Source: Lysobacter sp. TY2-98
GTDB taxonomy: Bacteria > Pseudomonadota > Gammaproteobacteria > Xanthomonadales > Xanthomonadaceae
DNA: 64,000 bases
Assembly (NCBI RefSeq): GCF_003367355.1
Contig: NZ_CP031413.1
Coordinates: 1,406,921-1,470,920, forward strand
Direction: 5' to 3'
Part shown: one piece after another, positions 48,619 to 56,157 of the stretch
Layout: every line of letters begins with the position of its first letter
How positions within the stretch are numbered: the first letter of the stretch is position 1
Translations under genes and position numbers: made by a program
Notes under the pieces: model-generated
What the model was told of the DNA's origin: nothing
What the model saw: the letters and a program-made list of their open reading frames with translations, nothing else
Database searches by the model: none

Positions 48619-49409
48619 ACGCCTCCTCACCCCCGGCAGGCGCCGTCAATCCCAATAGGCGCCCGCGCACGGACTGGGTAACCACGGCTCTCGTCGGGGC
48701 GACGCTGCTTACCTTGGGCGGCACCCTTGTATGGCTAAGGGGCGCCGGCTACCTCCACATCGGCGGCACCTTCCCGAGCTTGGATGAGCTCAACAAAATC
48801 GGCGGCTTCGTGGGCGGATTGCTGGCGCCCGTCGTCGTCGCGTGGGCGGCCCGCTCCTTCTACCTGCAGCGCCAGCAGCTCATCGACACGATCGAGGTCG
48901 CGCGGACACAGATTGATGTTCAAAAAGAAGCGAACATCCAGTACGCGGCCGACCTCGCCATGCAGAAGGAACAACGCCGCGAAGAGCGAGCCGCAGAGGA
49001 ATATAGAACCGCACCCAAGTTCGACATCCTTGCCGGTGGAATTTCGTCCGATGCACATAACGGTCGTGAAATCCTGAGTTTCGCGGCGGTCAACGTCGGG
49101 CACACAGGAAATGGGCTGGAAATTCGAGTTGTCGCGTTAGGCAACCCCTCACGCTTGCTAGCGAGGCCGCGTTTCGATGGTCTTCATCCACACGGGGCGC
49201 GGCTCGAATTCAACGTTGCCGTGGCTGCAGGCGAGCGGCCGACACTGGGAGAACACGGGCTAACAATTTTGATCCGCTCGGAGCGGACGGACGGACGGCA
49301 CGTCTTCGAGAAGCTTCTAGCGGACACCCAGCTTGCCGACTTCGATCTTGTCGAGTTCGTTCCGGTCGACTCAGAAGGCCGCTACAAACGCGACTGGGTC
49401 GAGCTGTGA
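48615..49409 (+). CDS. Cargo two-TM membrane protein, paralogue B
   Basis: A 264-aa protein with the same design as its upstream neighbour. Helices lie at about 26-45 (TALVGATLLTLGGTLVWLRG) and 55-78, where GGFVGGLLAPVVVAWAARSF is nearly identical in pattern. A coiled coil comes next (QLIDTIEVARTQIDVQKEAN), and then a beta-rich C-terminal domain with little similarity between the two. The ATGA overlap couples translation. The N-x-GGF-x3-LAPV-x-AW signature resembles helical hairpins in proteins annotated as putative phage abortive-infection membrane proteins; that link is from memory and unproven. Confidence 0.75.
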   Translation: MNASSPPAGAVNPNRRPRTDWVTTALVGATLLTLGGTLVWLRGAGYLHIGGTFPSLDELNKIGGFVGGLLAPVVVAWAARSFYLQRQQLIDTIEVARTQIDVQKEANIQYAADLAMQKEQRREERAAEEYRTAPKFDILAGGISSDAHNGREILSFAAVNVGHTGNGLEIRVVALGNPSRLLARPRFDGLHPHGARLEFNVAVAAGERPTLGEHGLTILIRSERTDGRHVFEKLLADTQLADFDLVEFVPVDSEGRYKRDWVEL

Positions 49410-49464
49410 CTTCGCGCGTGCGCGCGTTTTCGTGCGCTGAATTGTGCGCCGGGCGGCGTCCGTC

Positions 49465-50412
49465 GTGACGACGAAGCCCGCCCCGACGATTCGCGATCTT
49501 GTTCCTGCGAGCTGGTCCAACCAGCACGATCACGTATGGCATGCCTTATACAGCATCGCTCTGGGCACGCCGGAAGAATTCAGGCCAGCGAAGCGTGTCG
49601 AGATCGATAACGCCGTGCTATTAGCCGGCTGGGGCTCGATAACGTACTTGGATGCAAGCAGTCAGCGCCTAAGCTTTTCCCACACAGGAGACGTCGTCGT
49701 CGATGGTGCACTTACACATCGGGACACGGGATTAGGCGCGTGGCTTTCCATACTGCAGCCATGCACGACAAATAGCCCTGCGAACGAATACGCACTGCGC
49801 GTCCGGGCAAGCGTGCTTGCATGCCTTCTTAACTGCGTAACCTCACGCAACTATGCTTACGACTTCATTGCAGAGAATTGCCTGTCACTTACGACCGACT
49901 TGGTGACCGTATCGGGCAAGACAGTTCTTGGTCCACACGCGTTCCGAGTACCTCGGCGCTCGGGACTGGATACGTTTGGACAAGCCGCCGACCGACTTCA
50001 CGCGGCGCCCGCTCCACAGCGCAGGCGGATCGAACTATCGCTTCATTGGTACGACAAGGCACAGCGGTCGTTCGGCGTCGATAGCTTTCTCAGTAACTGG
50101 ATCGCAATCGAAACGTTGGCCATGCCGGACACATCTCATGTGCGTCCTGTAAACGAGCGACTTTCCCGCATTTACGGGGTTTCGCCACCGCAGGCGGCCG
50201 CGACATTCCATGTAGGCCGATTGCTCAACCTTCGATCGAAAATCGTGCACGACGGTGAGGACCTGACGATCTATTCGCACCTTTCGGACTACGCATACGC
50301 GCTGTACGAGGATCTTCTCCATGACGCGCTCGGCATGCGGACGCACTATCTCGGCGCCTTCGCGTTGCAACCTGGGTTCGATTTCGATGACCTCCTGCGC
50401 CCCCGCCCGTAA
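49465..50412 (+). CDS. Apea-like HEPN-domain protein (putative RNase effector)
   Basis: A 315-aa soluble protein. The C-terminal half looks like an Apea-type HEPN domain: a helix RIELSLHWYDKAQRSFGVD, then SNWIAIETLAMP, and the R-x4-H catalytic motif RSKIVH (Arg257, His262 from this start) in HVGRLLNLRSKIVHDGEDL. HEPN proteins with this motif are commonly metal-independent RNases in toxin-antitoxin and anti-phage systems. The N-terminal 160 residues are unassigned and may be regulatory. No MNT nucleotidyltransferase partner is nearby. The start is uncertain: GTG 49465 has a GGCGG site, and GTG 49444 is the alternative. It lies 55 bases after paralogue B. Confidence 0.72.
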   Translation: MTTKPAPTIRDLVPASWSNQHDHVWHALYSIALGTPEEFRPAKRVEIDNAVLLAGWGSITYLDASSQRLSFSHTGDVVVDGALTHRDTGLGAWLSILQPCTTNSPANEYALRVRASVLACLLNCVTSRNYAYDFIAENCLSLTTDLVTVSGKTVLGPHAFRVPRRSGLDTFGQAADRLHAAPAPQRRRIELSLHWYDKAQRSFGVDSFLSNWIAIETLAMPDTSHVRPVNERLSRIYGVSPPQAAATFHVGRLLNLRSKIVHDGEDLTIYSHLSDYAYALYEDLLHDALGMRTHYLGAFALQPGFDFDDLLRPRP

Positions 50413-50757
50413 GCGGTGACTGAGGGCAATCGCCACGGTGACTGGCAGCGCGACGTCTGCCTCGGCCGTTGCGGCGCTCGCCCTAAATGTCGGACACGCC
50501 GTCACCACCAGCGCGGACCCCGTCAAAGGTCGCTGGTGGTGACGTGGCCCCGGGCGCGTGGATGATCGGGCTGGAAGCGTCCCTGCCGGTATGGACTCAC
50601 CGAGGCATCCCTCCTCGGATCAGTAGACCGGTCGCGCCCGGGGCAGAAATAGAATCGCCCGCCACTGCGCCTACGTCCGTCGGAACCGACCGTACCGTTA
50701 TGTAGGACTTCTCCGCCGTCTCAGCTCGCCATCACGCCGACTGGCTACGATGGCAGC
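50413..50757. other. Intergenic region with no convincing gene
   Basis: Between the HEPN and DUF72 genes. A 72-codon ORF at 50487-50705 is Pro/Thr-rich and has no ribosome binding site or recognisable similarity, so I leave it uncalled. The region may contain the promoter of the DUF72 gene. Confidence 0.5.
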
Positions 50758-51672
50758 ATGGCAATTCGAGTTGGCACGGCGGGCTGGACAGATCCCAGCC
50801 TTATCAAGTCGAAGCTCTTTTATCCGAAGGGCGTAAGTACGGCCGAAGAGCGGTTGCGGTACTACGCAAGTGTCTTCCCTATGGTCGAAGTCGATTCGAC
50901 CTACTACGCGCTGCCGAGCGAATCGAACGCCAAGCTCTGGGTCGAGCGCACACCCGAAGACTTCGTTTGGAATATCAAGGCGTTCCGACTTTTCACCGGA
51001 CACCAGACGCCTGCGAACGCCCTGCCCAAGGACATTGCGGAAGAGCTGTCGTCGCATTTCGAGGGCAAGCGGAACCTGTACTACAAGGACGTTCCGGCGG
51101 AGATCCGCGATGAACTGTGGAAACGATATGAGCGCGGCGTGCGCCCCTTACACAAGGCGGGCCGCCTCGCAGCGCTGCATTTCCAGTTCCCAAGGTGGGT
51201 GACGCCCGCGCCGGATTGGCAGCATCATCTGGAGGAATGCGTGGGCCGCCTGCCCGGATACCGGTTGGCCTTCGAATTTCGTAACCGGACGTGGTACGAC
51301 GGCAAGCACGACCACAAAACGATTGCCATGGAGCGGGATCTAGGCGTCGCCCATGTTGTAGTCGATGAGCCGCAGACGGGCGCGTCGTCCATCCCGCAGG
51401 TATGGGAAATCGCGACACCGGACCTCGTCATTGTCCGCATGCACGGGCGCAATCACGAAACGTGGGACAAGAAGGGCCTCAAGGCGGCCAGCGATCGATT
51501 CGACTACGACTATTCCGACGCCGAGTTGCGTGAAGTTGCGAAGCCCATCGTCAAGCTTTCGCGGGATGTTAAGGACGTGCACGTCGTCTTCAATAACAAC
51601 CGCGAAGACCAAGGGCAGCGAAACGGTCTGGCTCTGATGAAGATCCTTGGCAAGCTCGCGATTCGACCGTAG
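50758..51672 (+). CDS. DUF72 (YecE-like) family protein
   Basis: A 304-aa TIM-barrel-like protein of the DUF72 family. It begins with the family hallmark IRVGTAGWTDPSLIKSKLFY and contains VEVDSTYYALPSE, VWNIKAFRLFTGHQ, LAFEFRNRTWYDG and VFNNNREDQGQRNGL. The function of the family is not established, though its fold suggests an enzyme acting on a nucleic acid or sugar. It lies at the end of the plus-strand cargo, 345 bases from the HEPN gene, so it may be a separate transcription unit. Confidence 0.88.
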   Translation: MAIRVGTAGWTDPSLIKSKLFYPKGVSTAEERLRYYASVFPMVEVDSTYYALPSESNAKLWVERTPEDFVWNIKAFRLFTGHQTPANALPKDIAEELSSHFEGKRNLYYKDVPAEIRDELWKRYERGVRPLHKAGRLAALHFQFPRWVTPAPDWQHHLEECVGRLPGYRLAFEFRNRTWYDGKHDHKTIAMERDLGVAHVVVDEPQTGASSIPQVWEIATPDLVIVRMHGRNHETWDKKGLKAASDRFDYDYSDAELREVAKPIVKLSRDVKDVHVVFNNNREDQGQRNGLALMKILGKLAIRP

Positions 51673-51804
51673 AGATCCTTCAACAGCTAAAGCGGCGTAG
51701 CAACAACGTGCTTGCCGACGCGCAGTCAAACGCAGGCGCACAGGCAGGAGCCCTTCCCGGACCGGCACTGTAAAGCGCTATTGCGCCACATGCTCAATCG
51801 GACG

Positions 51805-52059
51805 TTAGCGCCGCTCGTGTTTTCGAGGACCGGCCCAGAACATCCCCTGCTTGTCGACCCACCGCTCGGTGTAACGCTTGCCGGTGGACCTCGAAGCAAC
51901 ACGAAAGGTCATCGTCCCTTTCCAGTGGTGCAACTCGACGAACCAACAACCATCCCGCCGGCGGACCCATGCCGGCGTACAAAAATTGAAGCGAAGGTTG
52001 GAGCCTTCGTCATGGTCGAGCCAATAGAACGGGCCGCGAATCTTTGCCTTCTGCCACAT
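51805..52059 (-). CDS. Small Trp/Arg-rich protein of unknown function
   Basis: An 84-aa basic protein with seven tryptophans, starting MWQKAKIRGPFYWLDHDEG and ending with RWVDKQGMFWAGPRKHERR. No family is recognised. The in-frame ORF extends far upstream but that part is Arg-rich and shadow-like. It starts two bases after the stop of the next upstream gene, so the two are probably an operon. Confidence 0.5.
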   Translation of the reverse strand: MWQKAKIRGPFYWLDHDEGSNLRFNFCTPAWVRRRDGCWFVELHHWKGTMTFRVASRSTGKRYTERWVDKQGMFWAGPRKHERR

Positions 52060-52061
52060 GG

Positions 52062-52286
52062 TCAGCGACGTTCCGTCTGCCGCCACGCGAACTGCCGCGC
52101 CCAGCCGACCATTTCCCGCAATGCAGCGTCGTAGTCGGCGTGCGATGTCGGCTCGCAGTCGTGACTGCACCGAAGTTCCCAACACCCTGACGCGAGCAAG
52201 CTCGCATACGCGATGCGCGAGCCGCGGAAGCGGCATTCCAACATCTTCGCGGTGCGTCGATAACGCAAATCTGGGTGCGGATCCAT
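52062..52286 (-). CDS. Small hypothetical protein
   Basis: A 74-aa protein (MDPHPDLRYRRTAKMLECRF and onwards) with three cysteines and a C-terminal REMVGWARQFAWRQTERR. No family is recognised. Support is its position immediately before the 84-aa gene on the same strand and its balanced composition. It could be a satellite regulatory or redirecting protein, but nothing in the sequence says so. Confidence 0.5.
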   Translation of the reverse strand: MDPHPDLRYRRTAKMLECRFRGSRIAYASLLASGCWELRCSHDCEPTSHADYDAALREMVGWARQFAWRQTERR

Positions 52287-52348
52287 GCGCGCATTGTCTG
52301 AGAGCCCGTCTCATCGGCTGCGCGCCCCTGTGGACAAGCGTCAACGCA

Positions 52349-52822
52349 TCAAGCCCGGTCCACGCGCCGAGGCAAAGGCTTCGTGCCCGCTGAGTCGCTC
52401 GCCGGTTGCGTGCTGTTGTTGTGGAACAACTCCCGCCAATTATGGTTTCCGCGCGCAGGCGGGTCGTAGGCAGAACCATCGTCGCGCATGGCGCCGTGCG
52501 CGAGGACGCCAGCACGCCGTGGGCTCTGCCGCGACTGCGGCGACAGTCGAAGCGCCCGCCGCGCGGACTGACAAAGCGCCATGCACGCACGCCAATGCGT
52601 CATGGTGTCGCGTGTACGCTCCTTCCTCATGGCGACGAGCGCCTTGGAGGTTTCATCTACGAGCGTGCAAAGGTCGAGCATTGCACTGCGGTCGGCGGCG
52701 ACGAAATGACCGGACGCAACGTCGTCGAACTCGGCAGCCCATATAGGGCGGAGATGAGCAGGCAGGTCGTCTGGCGGGAAAACGCGGTTCGGCCGATGGG
52801 ACCATGCAGCATCACGTTTCAT
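52349..52822 (-). CDS. P27-like phage terminase small subunit (tentative)
   Basis: A 157-aa protein. The part from DDLPAHLRPIWAAEFDDV through GHFVAADRSAMLDLCTLVDE to ACMALCQSARRALRLSP has the layout of P27-family terminase small subunits: a helical start, an AADR-type helix, then a C-terminal helix ending in RLSP. The last 50 residues are probably disordered. In a satellite such a protein would steer packaging of the element's DNA by a helper phage. No large subunit is encoded here. It overlaps the upstream gene by four bases (ATGA). Confidence 0.55.
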   Translation of the reverse strand: MKRDAAWSHRPNRVFPPDDLPAHLRPIWAAEFDDVASGHFVAADRSAMLDLCTLVDETSKALVAMRKERTRDTMTHWRACMALCQSARRALRLSPQSRQSPRRAGVLAHGAMRDDGSAYDPPARGNHNWRELFHNNSTQPASDSAGTKPLPRRVDRA

Positions 52823-53577
52823 CGCGGCCTCCGGTTTTCGAAATTGTGGCCATTGTCGAAAAGGGCGTGGTGGGATCCGGTGGGGCGCCGTTCGCTAGGA
52901 ATTGGGCGAATCCCCCCCGGGGGTCCCGGTCGAGGCGCGACGAGACGACGGGTCATCCGCCGTCCGCGCCACTTTCTCCGCCGGGCGAGCAACACGGCAC
53001 ATGGCACAGTCTCAGAGGTGCCCGCCGCAAGGGCCACAGCGGGCGGGCTTAACGCTATGACCGGCCCGACTTCCGGGCCTACGGCGCGGCTGCAGCGCCC
53101 ACTGCTAGGGCTGCGTTGGCCCGTGGGACGGGCCATGGTGGCCCGCCCACGAGGCTTGCGATCGCATTTCGGTCGGCGAGGCAGCGGCTGCTTCCACAAG
53201 CCGGATGCGACGCCCGTTTCCGGCGCGTCGAGCTTGCCGTCGCAGCGATTGATCGGCTGCCACGTGAACCCGTAGAGGGCGGCCCGATGCCGCCCTCCCT
53301 GTCGCGTCAGTTGAATGAGCCCTGCGTCCGCCAGTTCCGCAATCCCCGCCTGCAGCGACGCGTGTGACGTCCATCCCCGAGCCTTCATCAGCGTTCGAGA
53401 CGGCGACAGATCGCCGTTGTGTCCGTAGCGGTACTGCGCGAAGAGGTCGACGAGAAGGCGCTTCGCGTTTGCGGACAATCCCACGACCGCTTCGCTGTTG
53501 AGGACGGCGATCGGGACTGCGATGAACGCACCGTCCACGACGCGGCCCTTTTCCCGACGGCGGCGGTCAGACGCCAT
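52819..53577 (-). CDS. Winged-helix DNA-binding protein, possible replication initiator
   Basis: A 252-aa protein. Residues about 14-110 (GAFIAVPIAVLNSEAVVGLS, then ARGWTSHASLQAGIAELADA and GLIQLTRQGGRHRAALYGFT) read as a winged helix-turn-helix, as in phage and plasmid replication or regulatory proteins. The remaining 140 residues are Arg/Pro-rich and probably disordered. The start at 53577 overlaps the end of the preceding small ORF. It is part of the minus-strand mobility operon. Confidence 0.6.
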   Translation of the reverse strand: MASDRRRREKGRVVDGAFIAVPIAVLNSEAVVGLSANAKRLLVDLFAQYRYGHNGDLSPSRTLMKARGWTSHASLQAGIAELADAGLIQLTRQGGRHRAALYGFTWQPINRCDGKLDAPETGVASGLWKQPLPRRPKCDRKPRGRATMARPTGQRSPSSGRCSRAVGPEVGPVIALSPPAVALAAGTSETVPCAVLLARRRKWRGRRMTRRLVAPRPGPPGGIRPIPSERRPTGSHHALFDNGHNFENRRPR

Positions 53578-53761
53578 TGCGCACCCCATGACCGGCGATG
53601 CCCACGCTCACCACGGCGACGATATGACGTGCAAGGGCAAGCGCGGCGTCGGCACGCATCACGGTTTCCGCGCTTGGCGCGTGCGCCAGCTCCGCCAATG
53701 CCGCGCCGAGCTCGTCAGCGACCCGGTGCAGGTCGTCGAGAACGCGTCCATCCACGTTCAC
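53567..53761 (-). CDS. Small helical ORF in the mobility operon
   Basis: A 64-aa predicted protein starting at GTG and overlapping the AlpA gene stop (GTGA). It is largely helical and Ala-rich (DDLHRVADELGAALAELAHA). Its end overlaps the next gene by 11 bases. No family is recognised; the coupling on both sides is the main evidence that it is real. Confidence 0.5.
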   Translation of the reverse strand: MNVDGRVLDDLHRVADELGAALAELAHAPSAETVMRADAALALARHIVAVVSVGIAGHGVRNGV

Positions 53762-53976
53762 GGCGCACCTCCTTTCGAGTCGGCGGTTACCACGTCGGCA
53801 ATCCAGCGGTCGACGGCGGTCGAAGCCCACCGGGCGCTGCGGCCGACGTGAAGGGGGCGCGGGAACGTGCCATTGCGGGCCATTCGCCAGAGCTGCGAGC
53901 GGGACAAACCGCACCGGCGCATCACCTCGCTCTGGGGAAGCAGGCACACCGGTTCGAAGGACTCTGCGTGTTTCAT
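53758..53976 (-). CDS. AlpA-family regulator/excisionase
   Basis: A 72-aa MerR-like HTH protein. CLLPQSEVMRRCGLSRSQLW and RMARNGTFPRPLHVGRSARW followed by DRWIADV are characteristic of AlpA/prophage CP4-57-type regulators, which activate integrase genes or act as recombination directionality factors. The start at 53976 gives the usual N-terminus. It lies downstream of the integrase on the same strand. Confidence 0.85.
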   Translation of the reverse strand: MKHAESFEPVCLLPQSEVMRRCGLSRSQLWRMARNGTFPRPLHVGRSARWASTAVDRWIADVVTADSKGGAP

Positions 53977-54040
53977 GGGGCTGCCAGGTATCGCCCGCGG
54001 TTCGGGCAACGCGACCATCGCAGCGCGCGCGCCGGTACAG

Positions 54041-54469
54041 TTATTGACCGGCGGCTCTTCTCACGTCGCGGACATGCCCGGGACTGCACTTGACCCGCCG
54101 AGCCACCTCCTCTGTCGACAGTGTGCGCGGCAGCGCCAGAATCCGTGCCTTCTTGGTAAGCGGGGCGTCGCGCTCGATTCTCGCGCGCATGCCCTTCGCT
54201 TGTTTCTGCGACGCACTCGACCGCCGTAGCGCCAAGCGGACGATCTCCTCGCGCTCGGCACACCATTCGCCCATTAGCTGGCTCGTGATGTGGAAGGCAT
54301 CGGTCCATTGCCCTTCCGGCAGCAACCCGGCTTGCCCGAGCCGCAGGGCGAGCCTCTGCGCAAAAGCATCTCCTTCGGCCTTGCTCCAACCGATATCCGT
54401 CACCGGGCCCGGCCGCTCGAACTCGTAGCGAATCGACAAAGGCTGCGGCGGCGGCTTCTTGCGCGGCAT
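54041..54469 (-). CDS. HTH-like protein next to the integrase
   Basis: A 142-aa protein. The C-terminal RTLSTEEVARRVKCSPGHVRDVRR segment looks like a helix-turn-helix, and the preceding region is helical and charged. No named family is recognised. It starts two bases after the integrase stop, so it is co-transcribed and may assist recombination or regulate the element. Confidence 0.6.
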   Translation of the reverse strand: MPRKKPPPQPLSIRYEFERPGPVTDIGWSKAEGDAFAQRLALRLGQAGLLPEGQWTDAFHITSQLMGEWCAEREEIVRLALRRSSASQKQAKGMRARIERDAPLTKKARILALPRTLSTEEVARRVKCSPGHVRDVRRAAGQ

Positions 54470-54471
54470 CG

Positions 54472-55662
54472 CTACGCAACCAACTCGTCGAGGAAGTCTG
54501 CCCATGCCTGCATCACGCGGCGGCGCGCAGCTAGATGTTGCGTGCGGTCGTATGCCTTCGCGACATCACCCTTTTTCGCGTGGGCGAGCTGCGCCTCCAG
54601 CACATCGGCGTCAATGTTTAGGCGCTCCCGTCCTATCGTGCGTAGCGTTGCCCTAAACCCATGCGTGGCGTGTCGGCCCTTGAAGCCCATGTCACGCAGC
54701 GCCTTCGACAGGGAGTCACGATGGAGATGCGGCGTGGACTGCCGTGCTTGCGCCGGAAACACATATTCGTGCCCGCCGCTGAACTGACGCACGAACTGCA
54801 GGTCCTCCACTGCCTGCCGGGGCAACGGCACGATATGCGCGTGCCGGGTCTTCATGCGCGACGCCGGCACATGCCACTCGGACGCCACCAGATCGATTTC
54901 GTCCCAACGCGCGCCCGCCACGACGCCCGGCCGCATTGCGGTGTACATGGCGAGTCGCAACGCGCAGCGCGTCACGGGAGACCTGTAGTCGCGTAGAGCG
55001 ATAAGCAGGTTACGCAGCTCCCGCATTTCGGTCGCTGCGCTGATGTGCGACTTCCCGTGCTTCGGCACGGTTCCCTTCAACGACAGAGTGCGGCCATCCT
55101 CACGCATACCCCGCTTGATCGCGAAGTCCACGATGCCGGCCAAATACTGCCGGGCCTTCACGGCAAGACTGGGCGCCACCTCGGCAATCGAGGCCAACAC
55201 CTCGGCAGCATCTCGGGTCCGTAAGGCTGCGATGGATTTCCGCTTCAACCTCGGCACGAGGTATTCGGACACCACGTAGGTCGCTTTCCGCAGCGTCTCC
55301 GGCGCCCATTCCTTCGCCTTGAAGGCCAGCCACTGGTGCGCTACTGCCTCGAATGCCCCTGCCGTCTCCAATCGCGCGTCCGCTCGGGCTGTCTGCCGCG
55401 CGACGCCCGGGTCGGTACCGTTCCTGAGCAGCGCTCGCGCCTGATCGCGGTACTGCCTCGCTTCGGCGAGCGAGACCTCGCGCAGGTTTCCGAAGGCGAT
55501 ACGGTTCTCGCGGCCGTCGGGCCGGCGGTACTTGAAGCGCCAATGCCGCTCGCCTGAAGGGGTAACGATGGCGTGGAGACCGCCGCCGTCCCACAGCGGG
55601 AAATCGTTGTCCTTCGCACTGCGCAGGCGGACCTGCGTGAGCGGCGTAGCTTGGCGAGGCAT
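54472..55662 (-). CDS. int: Tyrosine site-specific integrase of the P4 type (DUF4102 N-terminus)
   Basis: A 396-aa recombinase. The N-terminal DUF4102 arm-binding domain contains RSAKDNDFPLWDGGGLHAIV. The catalytic residues are in place: Arg244 (TAMRPGVV), Lys271 (MKTRHAHIV), His334 and Arg337 (HGFRATLRT), His361 and the nucleophile Tyr371 (AKAYDRT), followed by the family's ARRRVMQAWADFL. The start at 55662 gives MPRQATPLTQ, the normal N-terminus; the ORF extends upstream toward the tRNA but that is not typical. Its position beside the tRNA 3' end identifies it as the integrase for this site. Confidence 0.95.
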   Translation of the reverse strand: MPRQATPLTQVRLRSAKDNDFPLWDGGGLHAIVTPSGERHWRFKYRRPDGRENRIAFGNLREVSLAEARQYRDQARALLRNGTDPGVARQTARADARLETAGAFEAVAHQWLAFKAKEWAPETLRKATYVVSEYLVPRLKRKSIAALRTRDAAEVLASIAEVAPSLAVKARQYLAGIVDFAIKRGMREDGRTLSLKGTVPKHGKSHISAATEMRELRNLLIALRDYRSPVTRCALRLAMYTAMRPGVVAGARWDEIDLVASEWHVPASRMKTRHAHIVPLPRQAVEDLQFVRQFSGGHEYVFPAQARQSTPHLHRDSLSKALRDMGFKGRHATHGFRATLRTIGRERLNIDADVLEAQLAHAKKGDVAKAYDRTQHLAARRRVMQAWADFLDELVA

Positions 55663-55704
55663 AGCGTAGGGAGATTCTGGGCCCATACGCCGGATGGCGC
55701 TGGC

Positions 55705-55731
55705 GGCCGTCTCCCCAACCGTATCCTTACA
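55705..55731. repeat. Right copy of the subterminal repeat, upstream of the integrase
   Basis: Matches 46415-46441 at 24 of 27 positions. On the minus strand it reads as AAGGATACGGT then TGGGGAGACGGC, again a tandem 12-base pair. It lies between the integrase start and the attachment core, where arm sites and the integrase promoter are expected. Confidence 0.6.
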
Positions 55732-55772
55732 ACACCCGCCATGCAACGGGACTTCCGGGGCTTGCAAGCAAC

Positions 55773-55801
55773 AAAAAAGCCCCGCTTTCGCGAGGCTTTT
55801 T
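55773..55801. terminator. Bidirectional terminator between the integrase and tRNA-Leu
   Basis: AAAAAGCCCCGC (55774-55785) pairs with GCGAGGCTTTTT (55790-55801) around TTTC, with one mismatch, and has A and T tracts on both sides. It can stop the tRNA transcript on the minus strand, replacing the native terminator left behind at 46304-46329. Confidence 0.8.
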
Positions 55802-55842
55802 GGTCGTTCCAGATCCGCGAGGGACTTCCTGAAACATTTGGA

Positions 55843-55927
<85 letters not shown>

Positions 55928-55961
55928 CCGGCCAGCGACGTGGTCACTGGCGAGGGCGCGT

Positions 55962-55990
55962 ATGTTCGCTGCCGGTGCACGCGATGTCAA
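55962..55990 (-). promoter_or_regulatory. Probable promoter of tRNA-Leu
   Basis: On the minus strand a consensus TTGACA (55990-55985) is followed after 17 bases by GAACAT (55967-55962), a weak -10. It lies about 35 bases upstream of the tRNA 5' end. Confidence 0.5.
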
Positions 55991-56157
55991 CGGGACGGCG
56001 TCCACAAGTCGCGCGCCGAAAGCGGTCGCGGCCGCTGAGACCTCCGACGCGGATGCTGAACGCCTCCAGCGCGCACGTAGAATCCATGCGAAATCGAACT
56101 CCCGCGGGCCGCGCCCGCGCCATCGCGAGCGCCGCTCGCGTCGCCTCCCGGACCTCC

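Noticed and set aside
49465-50412. Classical HEPN-MNT toxin-antitoxin pair
   Set aside because: No small nucleotidyltransferase gene lies next to the HEPN gene on either side.
50487-50705. A 72-codon ORF between the HEPN and DUF72 genes
   Set aside because: No ribosome binding site, biased Pro/Thr composition and no recognisable similarity.
52349-53100. Plus-strand ORF 52406-53275 as a real gene in the element
   Set aside because: It runs antisense to two coupled genes, is Arg-rich and lacks any family features.
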